In this document: one piece after another, positions 1 through 7,712 of the stretch
Layout of the letters: each line of letters starts with the position of its first letter
How positions within the stretch are numbered: position 1 is the first letter of the stretch
From: Pseudomonadota bacterium
Lineage (GTDB): Bacteria; Pseudomonadota; Gammaproteobacteria; Burkholderiales; Burkholderiaceae_C
Direction of reading: 5' to 3'
DNA length: 17,802 nucleotides
NCBI GenBank assembly: GCA_023460715.1
Contig: JAEWPH010000087.1
Location: 1 to 17,802 of the forward strand
Notes under the pieces: generated by a model
Told to the model about the DNA's origin: nothing
The model's database searches: none
The model's input: only the letters and a program-made list of their open reading frames with translations
Made by a program: the position numbers and the translations under genes

Positions 1-1
1 G

Positions 2-289
2 TCCGGCACGGGGCTGCGGGCGTCGGGCGGAAGCACCAGCGCCAACGCCAGCGGCGTGTCCCGCAGCGCTGGCAACGGCAGCCACGGCGACGCGGGTGCC
101 GGCAGCACGCACACCGCGCAGGCAGACGTCCACGCGGCCTTCCGGCGCGCCGACAAGAACCAGGACGGCCAGCTGAGCCCCGCCGAGGCCAGCGCCTTCC
201 CCGCCATCGGCAACCGCTTCAAGGAGCTGGACAAGGACCGCAACGGCAGCCTGTCGCCCGAGGAGTTCCAGGCCGGCGCTTCGTCGTGA
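2..289 (+). CDS. EF-hand calcium-binding protein, C-terminal part
   Basis: The reading frame is open from the left edge, so the start lies outside the window; the first internal start-like codon is a GTG at 56. The visible part begins with a Ser/Gly/Ala-rich low-complexity stretch. It ends with two EF-hand loops in tandem, DKNQDGQLSPAE and DKDRNGSLSPEE. Both have acidic or polar residues at loop positions 1, 3, 5 and 9, Gly at 6 and Glu at 12, which is the canonical calcium-binding pattern. In proteobacteria such short proteins are usually exported calcium-binding or sensor proteins, but any signal peptide is out of view. The stop is TGA at 287-289. The gene is convergent with the ABC ATPase gene downstream. 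The domain is certain; the role is unknown. Confidence 0.8.
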   Translation, partial: SGTGLRASGGSTSANASGVSRSAGNGSHGDAGAGSTHTAQADVHAAFRRADKNQDGQLSPAEASAFPAIGNRFKELDKDRNGSLSPEEFQAGASS

Positions 290-454
290 ACCGCGCCCCG
301 CGCCCGGGAGCCGCCAGCGCGGCCCTGCGCAAACCGCTCTCCAAACCGTAGCGCGCTGCGCTTGCCAGTATTGATATTTAGGCTAAAAATTCCTTGAACT
401 TCAATCCGTACCAGCGCAGGCAGCTATAGATACGGGAGCAAGACCCGCAGCCGA
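290..454. other. Convergent intergenic region with an AT-rich patch
   Basis: This gap lies between the stop codons of the EF-hand gene (+) and the ABC ATPase gene (-). Bases 370-440 are clearly poorer in GC than the surroundings. The segment around 412-441 (GCGCAGGCAGCTATAG, then GGAGCA) vaguely resembles the AT-rich repeat found at 9132-9163 and 15508-15539, so it may be a decayed copy. A weak stem, CGGG/CCCG around 433-447, could serve the ATPase transcript. No ORF or strong terminator is visible. Confidence 0.25.
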
Positions 455-1220
<766 letters not shown>

Positions 1221-1237
<17 letters not shown>

Positions 1238-1874
1238 GGATCTTCCTTTCCAGGAACTTGGCGTAGAGACTGATGGGGTAGCACAGCGCGAAGTACATCA
1301 GCGCCACGCAGGCGAACACCGTGAACGGCTGGTAGGTGACGTTGGAGATCATGTTGCCGGCGCGCGTGAGCTCGACGAAGCCGACCACCGAGGCCAGCGC
1401 CGTGCCCTTGATCACCTGCACCATGAAGCCCACCGTGGGCGCAATCGCCATGCGCGTGGCCTGCGGAATGACCACGTGGCGCAGCAGCTCGCCGAACGAG
1501 AGCGCCAGGCTCTGCGCGGCCTCCCACTGGCCCTTGGGAATGGCGACCACGCAGCCGCGCCAGATCTCGGTGAGGAAGGCGCTGGTGTAGAGCGTGAGCG
1601 CCAGCGTGACCGAGAACCACGCCGACACGTTGATGCCGAACAGCCCGATGCCGAAGTACGCCAGGAACAGCTGCATCAGCAGCGGCGTGCCCTGGAAGAC
1701 CTGCACATAGGCTCCGACCAGGCGGTCCACCCAGCCGATGCGCGTGAGGCGGGCCACCAGCAGCAGCGCGCCCACGAGGCCGCCGCCGATGAAGGCGATG
1801 AGCGAGAGCACCACCGTCCAGCGCGCGGCCAGCAGCAGGTTGCGGAAGATGTCCCAGAAGGTGAAGTCGACCAT
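1221..1874 (-). CDS. Amino acid-type ABC transporter permease (second)
   Basis: A 217-aa inner-membrane permease of the HisM/HisQ/GlnP family. Several hydrophobic segments are visible, around 12-40, 57-80, 87-105 and 184-205. The EAA loop that docks to the ATPase is at about 103-125 (EIWRGCVVAIPKGQWEAAQS). The start is the ATG giving MVDFTFWD. A longer upstream open frame overlies the first permease gene in another frame and is not the real N-terminus. The gene starts 5 bp after the stop of the first permease gene and overlaps the ATPase gene by 17 bp. Two similar but non-identical permeases in tandem are typical of heterodimeric HisQM-type importers. Confidence 0.92.
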
Positions 1875-1879
1875 GGTGC

Positions 1880-2542
1880 TTACCGTCCGAAGATGAACCG
1901 GGGACCGGCCCAGTTGAGCGCGCGCCGCAGCGCGATGGACAGCACCAGGTAGATGGCTGTGGCGACGATGTAGGCCTCGAAGGTGCGGAAGTTCTGCGCC
2001 TGGATCACGTTGGCCGAGTAGCTCAGCTCCTCGGTGGAGATCTGCCCGCAGACGGCCGAGCCCAGCATCACGATGATGATCTGGCTGACCATGGCCGGCC
2101 ACACGCGCTTGAGCGAGGGCGGCAGCACCACGCGCGTGAAGACCTGCACGCGGTTGAGCGCCAGGCTCTGCGCCGCCTCGATCTGCCCGCGCGGCGTGGC
2201 CTCGATGCCGGCGCGGATGATCTCGCTGGCGTAGGCGCCCAGGTTGAGCACCATGGCGATGACCGAGGCCAGCTCCGGGCTCAGCTTCACGCCCATGGAC
2301 GGCAGGCCGAAGAAGATGAAGAACAGCTGCACGATGAAGGGCGTGTTGCGGATCAGCTCCACATACGTGCCCACGACCACGCGCAGCGCGAGCGGCCCGC
2401 TGGCCCGCGCCCACGCGCAGGCAATGCCCACCAGCATGCCGATGGCCATGGACACGGCCGTCAGGCCCAGCGTCCACAGCACCCCGCGCAGCAGGAACGG
2501 CCACTGCACCAGCACCGCCGCAAAATCGAGTTGGATTTGCAT
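1880..2542 (-). CDS. Amino acid-type ABC transporter permease (first)
   Basis: A 220-aa permease of the HisM family. It has hydrophobic helices near 20-45, 58-80, 90-106, 150-166 and 188-204. The EAA motif is at about 107-129 (EIIRAGIEATPRGQIEAAQS). VELIRNTPFIVQLFF is the conserved stretch ahead of the EAA loop in this family. It pairs with the downstream permease. It is separated from the binding-protein gene by a 201-bp gap that holds a triple-hairpin repeat, so the membrane genes may be expressed at a lower level than the binding protein. No strong Shine-Dalgarno is seen before the ATG; GGGA about 12 nt upstream is the best candidate. Confidence 0.92.
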   Translation of the reverse strand: MQIQLDFAAVLVQWPFLLRGVLWTLGLTAVSMAIGMLVGIACAWARASGPLALRVVVGTYVELIRNTPFIVQLFFIFFGLPSMGVKLSPELASVIAMVLNLGAYASEIIRAGIEATPRGQIEAAQSLALNRVQVFTRVVLPPSLKRVWPAMVSQIIIVMLGSAVCGQISTEELSYSANVIQAQNFRTFEAYIVATAIYLVLSIALRRALNWAGPRFIFGR

Positions 2543-2633
2543 ATCAATTCATCCCGTGCGCTGCACTGCGCGCAGCACACAACCCTTTGAAACCGTCACG
2601 CGCCCCCCGTCAGAAGGCCGCGGAGCAGGCCAA

Positions 2634-2729
2634 GCCAGCGGACGCCGCGGAACGGGCTTCGCCCGGCCGCTGGCGTCGTCCCCCCTCCCACGCGCAGCGT
2701 GAGAGAGGGGGTGAAGGCGCGCAGCGCCT
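2634..2729. repeat. Intergenic triple-hairpin palindromic unit (REP-like)
   Basis: Three inverted repeats lie in a row inside the importer operon. The first has outer arms GCCAGCGG (2634-2641) and CCGCTGGC (2667-2674) around an inner stem CGGGC-TTC-GCCCG (2653-2665). The second, 2680-2710, pairs a C-rich arm with a G-rich arm around CACGC-GCA-GCGTG and has two C-A mismatches. The third is AGGCGC-GCA-GCGCCT (2715-2729). Two of the loops are the same GCA. Such units are dispersed in intergenic DNA of Acidovorax relatives, as far as I recall. Between a binding-protein gene and its permease genes they could protect the upstream mRNA 3' end, as REP elements do in the E. coli malE-malF gap. Confidence 0.7.
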
Positions 2730-2743
2730 CAGGGGGGTGCCCT

Positions 2744-3553
2744 TTATTCCGTCAACGGCAGATCACCCGCGGTGCGGCCGAGCCACTTCTTGGCCATGGC
2801 ATCCAGCGTGCCGTCCTTCTTGGCGGCCAGGATGATCTCGTTGACCTTCAGGCGCAGCGCGTCCTCGCCCTTGGCCACGCCGATGAAGTTGGGGCTGTCC
2901 TTGATGAGCAGCTTGTACTCGGCGTTGAGCTGGGGGTTCTTCTGCATCATCAGGCCGGCGTTGGACACGCTGGTGGCGATGACCTGCGTCTGCCCGGCCA
3001 CGAAGGCGGCGGTGGACGCGGCCTGGTCTTCATAGCGCTTGAACTGCATGGAAGCGGGGCCGACCTTGGCCAGCTCCTGCTCTTCCATGGCGCCCTTGGC
3101 CACGGCCACGGTCTTGTTGGCCAGGTCGTCGAAGGACTTGATCTGCAGGCTCTTGGAGGCGTACACGCCCTGGAAGAACGGCGCGTAGGCGTGCGTGAAG
3201 TCGATCACCTTCAGGCGCTCGGGGTTCTTGCCCAGCGTGGAGATCACCAGGTCCACCTGCTTGGTCTGCACGTAGGGAATGCGGTTGGCGCTGGTGACGG
3301 GCACCATCTCCAGCTTCACGCCCAGCTGCTTGGCGATCAGCTCGGCCATGGCGATGTCCAGGCCCTGGGGCTTGAGGTCCAGGCCCACGAAGCCGTAGGG
3401 CGGGTAGTCGGTGGGCACGGCGATCTTGATCGTCTTGGTCTGCGTGACCTTGTCCAGCGCGTTCTGCGCGTGGGCGGCCGTGCCCCCCAGCAATGCGGCA
3501 GCGGCCAGGGCCAGCGTAAGGTGGCGGCGGGAGAAGATGGCGACGGGGGTCAT
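2744..3553 (-). CDS. Periplasmic substrate-binding protein of ABC transporter (SBP family 3)
   Basis: A 269-aa exported protein. Residues 1-29 are a Sec signal peptide (RR near position 9, hydrophobic core, cleavage after AHA). The mature part is a family-3 binding protein: TIKIAVPTDYPPYGF (about 41-55), GLDIAMAELIAKQLG, and DLVISTLGKNPERLKVIDFT (101-120). Arg113 aligns with the family arginine that binds the ligand alpha-carboxylate. The position that is normally Asp, contacting the alpha-amino group (as in HisJ QDE or GlnH HDT), reads ATSVS here, with Thr194 at the aligned site. This suggests a ligand without a free alpha-amine. The ATG overlaps the gntR stop (ATGA), and a strong AGGAG lies 7 nt upstream, inside the gntR 3' end. 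Family certain, ligand unknown. Confidence 0.93.
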   Translation of the reverse strand: MTPVAIFSRRHLTLALAAAALLGGTAAHAQNALDKVTQTKTIKIAVPTDYPPYGFVGLDLKPQGLDIAMAELIAKQLGVKLEMVPVTSANRIPYVQTKQVDLVISTLGKNPERLKVIDFTHAYAPFFQGVYASKSLQIKSFDDLANKTVAVAKGAMEEQELAKVGPASMQFKRYEDQAASTAAFVAGQTQVIATSVSNAGLMMQKNPQLNAEYKLLIKDSPNFIGVAKGEDALRLKVNEIILAAKKDGTLDAMAKKWLGRTAGDLPLTE

Positions 3554-4431
3554 AGAAGCGCTCCTAGGTAGGTCGAGGGGGGATCGGCGTCGTGGCCCGA
3601 CGTCGGGGACGGGGAAGAAGAGGAAGAAGGCGAGGACGTGGCGGCAGCAGCCGCAGCCGGTCCGCGCCGTTTTGCGGCGGTGGAATGCAATGCCCGTGCC
3701 TGCGCCTGCGCCTGCGCCTGCGCTCGCGCGGCAGGGGCGGCAGCGCTGCCGCTGCCCACCTTGTCCACGGGCGCGAGCGCGCCGCGCAGTTGCGCCAGCG
3801 GATCGGCATGCGCGGGCAGGCGCAGATGGCTTTGCACGGACCCGATGTGTTCGGACATCAGCGCCTCGGCGCCGGCGATGTCGCCCGCCTCCAGCGCGGC
3901 GACGATGCGCACGTGGTCATCGCACGACTGCGCCGCGTCGTGCGGCGCCTGGTACAGCATGGCGATGAGCGTGGTGCGCGCGGTGAAGTCGCGCAAGGTA
4001 TCGGCCAGCAGGTGGTTGCCCAGGCATTCGGCCAGGCACACGTGGAAGTCGCCCAGCAGAAAGCTGCGCGCGCCCACGTCGCTGCCGCGCACGGCCGCCT
4101 TCTCGCGGGCCAGGTGGGCCTTGAGGGATTTGAGGGCCGGCTTGTCCAGCGGCTTCATGCCGCGGATCAGCCCCAGTTCGATGACGCGGCGGGCCTCGAA
4201 GGCCTCGCGGGCGTCGTCCTGCGAGGGCTCGATCACGTACCAGCCGCGCCGCGCGCTCACGGTGACGATGCCGCGCACCGACAGCCGCGTGAGCGCCTCG
4301 CGCACGATGGTGCGGCTGCAGTCGAACAGCAGGGCCAGCTGCTGCTCGCCCAGGCGGGAGCCGGGGGCGAGCTTTTGCGCCATCACCGCTTCGATGATGC
4401 GGTCGCTGATATCGGTCGAGGAAATCGCCAT
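3550..4431 (-). CDS. GntR-family transcriptional regulator (FadR subfamily, FCD domain)
   Basis: A 293-aa regulator from the chosen ATG. An N-terminal winged helix (about 5-70) carries the GntR signature LAPGSRLGEQQLALLFDCSR followed by TIVREALTRL. A helical FCD ligand-binding domain (about 75-205) carries GDFHVCLAE, DDHVRIVAAL and SEHIGSV, with Asp/His residues placed as in metal-binding FCD proteins. Residues from about 225 to 293 are low-complexity (Ala-Gln repeats, poly-Ala, Ser/Pro run), unusual because FCD regulators are usually 220-250 aa. Starts further upstream (GTG 4482, ATG 4455, ATG 4440) would lie in or next to the palindromic operator, so ATG 4431 is preferred; 4440 is possible. 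The gene overlaps the binding-protein gene by ATGA and probably controls the importer and itself. Confidence 0.88.
   Translation of the reverse strand: MAISSTDISDRIIEAVMAQKLAPGSRLGEQQLALLFDCSRTIVREALTRLSVRGIVTVSARRGWYVIEPSQDDAREAFEARRVIELGLIRGMKPLDKPALKSLKAHLAREKAAVRGSDVGARSFLLGDFHVCLAECLGNHLLADTLRDFTARTTLIAMLYQAPHDAAQSCDDHVRIVAALEAGDIAGAEALMSEHIGSVQSHLRLPAHADPLAQLRGALAPVDKVGSGSAAAPAARAQAQAQAQARALHSTAAKRRGPAAAAAATSSPSSSSSPSPTSGHDADPPSTYLGALL
3561..3565 (-). promoter_or_regulatory. Shine-Dalgarno of the binding-protein gene, inside gntR
   Basis: On the minus strand AGGAG sits 7 nt before the ATG at 3553. It is formed by the last codons of gntR (Leu-Gly-Ala). It makes the start of the binding-protein gene secure and supports reinitiation at the ATGA overlap. 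Confidence 0.75.
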
Positions 4432-4438
4432 GGCCTGC

Positions 4439-4472
4439 ATACCAGCAGGAACCATGCCTACTGGTATACAAG
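4439..4472. promoter_or_regulatory. Probable GntR operator over its own translation start
   Basis: Two arms, ATACCAGCAGG (4439-4449) and CCTACTGGTAT (4457-4467), form an inverted repeat with one mismatch and a 7-nt spacer. The right arm overlaps a second near-perfect palindrome, CTGGTATACAAG (4461-4472), of the GTATAC-centred type common for FCD-GntR regulators. The position immediately before the regulator start codon suggests autorepression, and control of the downstream importer genes in the same operon. Confidence 0.6.
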
Positions 4473-4486
4473 CCGGATGCACAACT

Positions 4487-4555
4487 CTGGTTCAGCGGCG
4501 CGCTGAACCGGCGGCGGGCGGCACCAACTTGGCGAGGTGCGCACGGCGTCCGTGC
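4487..4555. terminator. Two hairpins after the hydrolase gene
   Basis: GGTTCAGCG (4489-4497) and CGCTGAACC (4501-4509) form a perfect 9-bp stem with a GCG loop, extended to 11 bp by a C-G and a wobble pair. GCACGG-CGT-CCGTGC (4541-4555) is a second perfect stem. They lie between the hydrolase stop and gntR. Neither is followed by a T-run, so they may be pausing or processing sites rather than intrinsic terminators. Confidence 0.4.
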
Positions 4556-4583
4556 ATGCCGGCTCCGAAACGGTGGGGCGCGC

Positions 4584-5858
4584 TCAGGCCGCCAGCAGCC
4601 CCTGCGCCAACCACTCCGTGCCCTGCAGGAAGTCGCCGATGTCCATCGCCTCCTGCGGGTTGTGCGAGCCGTGGGCATTGCGCACGAAGAGCATGGCCGC
4701 TGGAATGCCGGCCGCGGCGAAGACGGCGGCGTCGTGCCCCGCGCCGCTGGGAATGCGCTCCAGCGTCTGCCCGGCCCCCTGGGCCACGGCCTCGAACCGC
4801 TGGATCCAGGCTTCGTCCATGGTCGCGGGGGCGGTGTACAGCCGGTCGTCGAACTCGAAGCGCACGCCCCGCTCCGCCGCGATGGCGCGGCATTCATCCT
4901 GCATCAGCGCGTGGAAGCGTTCCAGCGTGGCCGCATCCTGGCTGCGCGCCTCGAAGCTGAACTGCACCTCGCCCGGAATGACCGAGACCGCGTGCGACTG
5001 CGCGGGCGTGGTGCAGATGCCGCTGGTCATCACCAGGTCCATGCCCATCTGCAGCAGCACGCGCCAGTGCTCGTCCATGCGCGACAGCAGCTGCGACACG
5101 GCCAGCACCGCATCCTTGCGCAACCAGCGCGGCACGGCGCCGGAGTGCCCGGTCTCGCCCAGGCAGCGCACCCGGTTGTGGCGCACGTTGCCGCGGATGC
5201 CCGTCACCGCCGCCACCGGCCAGCCGCGCGCCACCATCACCGGGCCCTGCTCGATGTGCAGCTCCAGGTACGCGGCCACGGCGCAGGGCAGCAGCGGCGT
5301 GCCCTGCGCGATCGCCGCCACGTCGGCGCCGCAGCGCGTCAGGGCATCGGCCAGCGTGCCGTGCCCTGCGCCGGCGCGGTGCGGCAGCTGCAGCGCCGCG
5401 GCAGGCAAACGGCCCAGCAGCGCCATGGAGCCCATGTAGGCACGCCCATACCAGGCGCTTTCCTCGCCGCGCAGGGCCAGCACGCGCACGGGGGGCGCAT
5501 CGCCGTGTCGGCCGCGCAGGGCGGACAGCACCAGCATGCCCGCCACCACGCCGGCCAGGCCGTCGTAGTTGCCGCCCTGCGGCACGGAATCCACATGCGA
5601 GCCGATCACCACCACCGGGTCGGCCCGCGCGTCCTCGGGCAGACGCATCCACAGATTGCGGGCGCGGTCGTATTCGCAGGCCAGCCCCAGCGCGGCGGCG
5701 TGGCGCTCCAGCAAGCGCAGCGCCGCGTCTTCGCCCGGGCCGTAGCTTTCGCGCGTGATGCCGGGGCCATCGCGGGTGGCGTCGGCCACCTCGCGCAGCA
5801 GCGCCTCGGCCTGGGAGCGCCAGGCGGCGGTGGCCAGGGGTTCCATGACCGCGCTCAT
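4584..5858 (-). CDS. M20-family Zn-dependent hydrolase (hydantoinase/carbamoylase, HyuC-like)
   Basis: A 424-aa cytoplasmic amidohydrolase. Family enzymes cleave the ureido group of N-carbamoyl amino acids, beta-ureidopropionate or allantoate. Visible metal-site motifs are SHVDSVPQGGNYDG (His88, Asp99), EE at 132-133, ELHIEQGP (His201) and NAHGSHNPQE (His399). IPSGAGHDA (369-377) is the strongly conserved family segment. The substrate-side loop reads GHSGAVPRWLRKDA (237-250) where better-known members have HAG-T-PM-R-DA, so this is a variant subfamily. The ATG at 5858 overlaps the stop of the PRTase-like gene (ATGA), so the two are coupled. A longer upstream open frame runs over the PRTase gene and is rejected. 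Exact substrate unknown; N-carbamoyl amino acids are favoured by the neighbouring importer. Confidence 0.88.
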   Translation of the reverse strand: MSAVMEPLATAAWRSQAEALLREVADATRDGPGITRESYGPGEDAALRLLERHAAALGLACEYDRARNLWMRLPEDARADPVVVIGSHVDSVPQGGNYDGLAGVVAGMLVLSALRGRHGDAPPVRVLALRGEESAWYGRAYMGSMALLGRLPAAALQLPHRAGAGHGTLADALTRCGADVAAIAQGTPLLPCAVAAYLELHIEQGPVMVARGWPVAAVTGIRGNVRHNRVRCLGETGHSGAVPRWLRKDAVLAVSQLLSRMDEHWRVLLQMGMDLVMTSGICTTPAQSHAVSVIPGEVQFSFEARSQDAATLERFHALMQDECRAIAAERGVRFEFDDRLYTAPATMDEAWIQRFEAVAQGAGQTLERIPSGAGHDAAVFAAAGIPAAMLFVRNAHGSHNPQEAMDIGDFLQGTEWLAQGLLAA

Positions 5859-6562
5859 GCCGCGCCTCCGACCGGACTGGCACCTGTGCCGCCATGCGCC
5901 AGCGACCACTGCGTGGGCGAAGCGGTGAATTCCGCCAGCGTCTGCGCCTGCGCGGCGCTCAGGCGCCCCGCTTCCAGCAAGGCCACGTGCAGCTGCGCCC
6001 ACGAGGCCAGCGCGTGCAGCTGCAACTGCTGCTGCGCCAGGCGCTGCGGCGTGTCGGGGTAGATGGCGTAGTCGAACAGCACCAGGGCGTCGGCCACGTC
6101 AACGCCCACCTGGCGCAGCGCCTGGGCGGCGGCCATCTTGGAGCGGCCGTCGGTGGTCACATCGTCCACAAGCAGCACCCGGGCCGGCAGGCCGTCGGTG
6201 CTGCGCGGCAGCCGTCCCTGCAGCTGGGCCTGCATACCCCAGCCGATGGGGCGCTTGCGCAGGTACAGCATGGGCAGGCCCAGCCGGTCGGCCAGCCACG
6301 CGGCGAACGCGATGCCGGAGCTCTCCGAGCCCACCACGGCGGCGAGGCCACGCTCGGCCACCAGCGGCGCCACGGAGCGCGCGGCCGCATCCATCAGCTC
6401 GGTGCGCCAGGCCACATCGGACAGCAGGGCGTGGGCGTCCACGTAGACCGGGCTGGCCCAGCCGGAGGTATAGAAGAAAGGCGTGTCGCCGGCGATGCGC
6501 ACCGCATCGGTGGCCACCAGGGCCCGCGCCATGCGCGCGGCATCTTGGGGAGAAAAGATCAT
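5855..6562 (-). CDS. Orotate phosphoribosyltransferase-like protein (type I PRTase)
   Basis: A 235-aa protein with an OPRTase fold. FFYTSGWASPVYVD (29-42) matches the OPRT N-terminal signature, AVVGSESSGIAFA (75-87) the pyrophosphate loop region, and VLLVDDVTTDGRS (129-141) the PRPP-binding motif. The flexible catalytic loop reads YLRKRPIGWG (100-109). Canonical OPRTs have RKEAKDHG here, so the loop lysine and histidine are Ile106 and Trp108, and orotate activity is doubtful. About 35 C-terminal residues exceed the usual length. ATG 6562 has AGG 8 nt upstream; an in-frame ATG at 6592 is less likely. It heads the minus-strand block, overlaps the hydrolase gene by ATGA, and is divergent from lysR. 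It may be a salvage or catabolic PRTase rather than biosynthetic PyrE. Confidence 0.85.
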   Translation of the reverse strand: MIFSPQDAARMARALVATDAVRIAGDTPFFYTSGWASPVYVDAHALLSDVAWRTELMDAAARSVAPLVAERGLAAVVGSESSGIAFAAWLADRLGLPMLYLRKRPIGWGMQAQLQGRLPRSTDGLPARVLLVDDVTTDGRSKMAAAQALRQVGVDVADALVLFDYAIYPDTPQRLAQQQLQLHALASWAQLHVALLEAGRLSAAQAQTLAEFTASPTQWSLAHGGTGASPVGGAA

Positions 6563-6697
6563 TGCAGAGCCTGCCAAAAGCAAGCGATGCATCGTAGGCC
6601 GCGGTCTGGCGGCAGAGAAGTGCAAAAATCTCCCGCAGCCGTTCCCAAACGCGATGGCTCGCCGTTGCCTCTTCCTCCTCTGCCGTCCTCCGCATCC
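6563..6697. promoter_or_regulatory. Divergent promoter region between PRTase-like gene and lysR
   Basis: This 135-bp gap must hold promoters for both directions and is the natural site for LysR control. A perfect 10-bp palindrome, CGATGCATCG, is at 6585-6594. TTGC (6562-6565) and GCAA (6580-6583) form an outer short dyad. No unambiguous T-N11-A LysR box or -35/-10 pair can be called by eye. Confidence 0.4.
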
Positions 6698-7618
6698 ATG
6701 TCCCGCCTGATTTCCCCCCGCAGCTTCCTGCGCCAGCTCGACCTGGGCTCGCTCGACCTCTTCATGCTGGTGTGCGAGACCGGCAGCATCGCCCGCGCCG
6801 CCGAGCGCGGGCAGATGGCCGCGTCCGCCGTGAGCAAGCGCATCGCCGAGCTGGAAGCGCTGGCGCAGGCCCCGCTGCTGGCGCGGCATGCCCGCGGCGC
6901 GCGGCCCACGCCCGCAGGCCAGCAGCTGCTGCAGCACGCGCACGCCATCTTGCTGGCCGTGGAACATCTTCATGTCGATCTGGGCGAGTTCGCGCAGGGC
7001 GTGCGCGGCCACGTGACGGTGTGCGCCAGCGCTTCGGTGGTGGAGCAGTTCCTGCCGGCCGAGATCGCCGGCTTCATGCAGCGGCACGCCGACATCCGCA
7101 TCGACCTGCGCCAGGCCGCCAGCCGCGCGGTGGCGCAGGCTGTGCGCGAGGGCACGGCCGACATCGGCATCAGCGGCGCCAGCGACGAGGTGCTGGGCCT
7201 GCAGGCCCGCCCCTACCGGCGCGAGCAGCTGGTGCTGGTGGTGCCGCGCGGCCACGCGCTGGCGCGCCTGCGCAAGGTGGCCTACGAGCGCGCCCTGGCC
7301 TACCCGCAGATCGGCCTGCGCGACAGCAGCACCGTGCAGCAGGCGCTGGCGCAGGAGGCGCGCGCCACGCGGCGCGTGCTGGGCCGGCGCATGGAGGTGG
7401 ACAGCCTGAGCGCCCTGTGCCGCATGGTGGAGAGCGGCCTGGGCCTGGGCGTGATGCCCGCAGGCGCCTTCCGCGCGCTGGGCGAGGCCACCACGCTGCG
7501 CGCCGTTGCGCTGACCGATGCCTGGGCCGACCGCGAACTCAACCTGTATGCCCGCAGCTTTGCCGACCTGCCCGCCGCAGCCCAGCGCTTTGCGGACCAT
7601 GTGACGCCGCAGGCGTGA
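6698..7618 (+). CDS. LysR-family transcriptional regulator
   Basis: A 306-aa LTTR of normal length. The N-terminal winged helix (about 16-75) reads LDLFMLVCETGSIARAAE, then ASAVSKRIAELEALAQAPLLARHARGARPTPAG, which is the family signature. A linker helix follows (about 78-103). The effector-binding domain (about 105-300) has DIGISGAS and ESGLGLGVMPAGA in the expected places. The start is ATG 6698, giving MSRLISPR. The open frame continues upstream, but that part lies over the divergent gene. LTTRs usually control the divergent neighbour, here the PRTase-hydrolase pair. It also precedes the D-lactate dehydrogenase gene by 94 bp on the same strand, so it could regulate that instead. The ligand is unknown. 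Confidence 0.92.
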   Translation: MSRLISPRSFLRQLDLGSLDLFMLVCETGSIARAAERGQMAASAVSKRIAELEALAQAPLLARHARGARPTPAGQQLLQHAHAILLAVEHLHVDLGEFAQGVRGHVTVCASASVVEQFLPAEIAGFMQRHADIRIDLRQAASRAVAQAVREGTADIGISGASDEVLGLQARPYRREQLVLVVPRGHALARLRKVAYERALAYPQIGLRDSSTVQQALAQEARATRRVLGRRMEVDSLSALCRMVESGLGLGVMPAGAFRALGEATTLRAVALTDAWADRELNLYARSFADLPAAAQRFADHVTPQA

Positions 7619-7712
7619 GCGGTGGGGCCCGCCTGACGCCCCTGGCGCCGCCGTGGCGAAGAACCGCTCCCTACAATCCAACGACCCCCCGCGATTGCCA
7701 GGAGACACCCCC

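Noticed and set aside
2699..3571. Plus-strand open frame antisense to the binding protein
   Set aside because: Composition typical of GC-rich shadow frames (Leu/Gly/His/Val-rich, no motif), fully covered by a well-supported gene on the other strand.
3695..3724. CRISPR-like short repeats
   Set aside because: The units are contiguous 6-mers inside a coding sequence, with no spacers.
6586..6594. GATGCATCG shared with 13922-13930 as a common regulator site
   Set aside because: Only nine bases, no extended similarity around the two sites; chance cannot be excluded.
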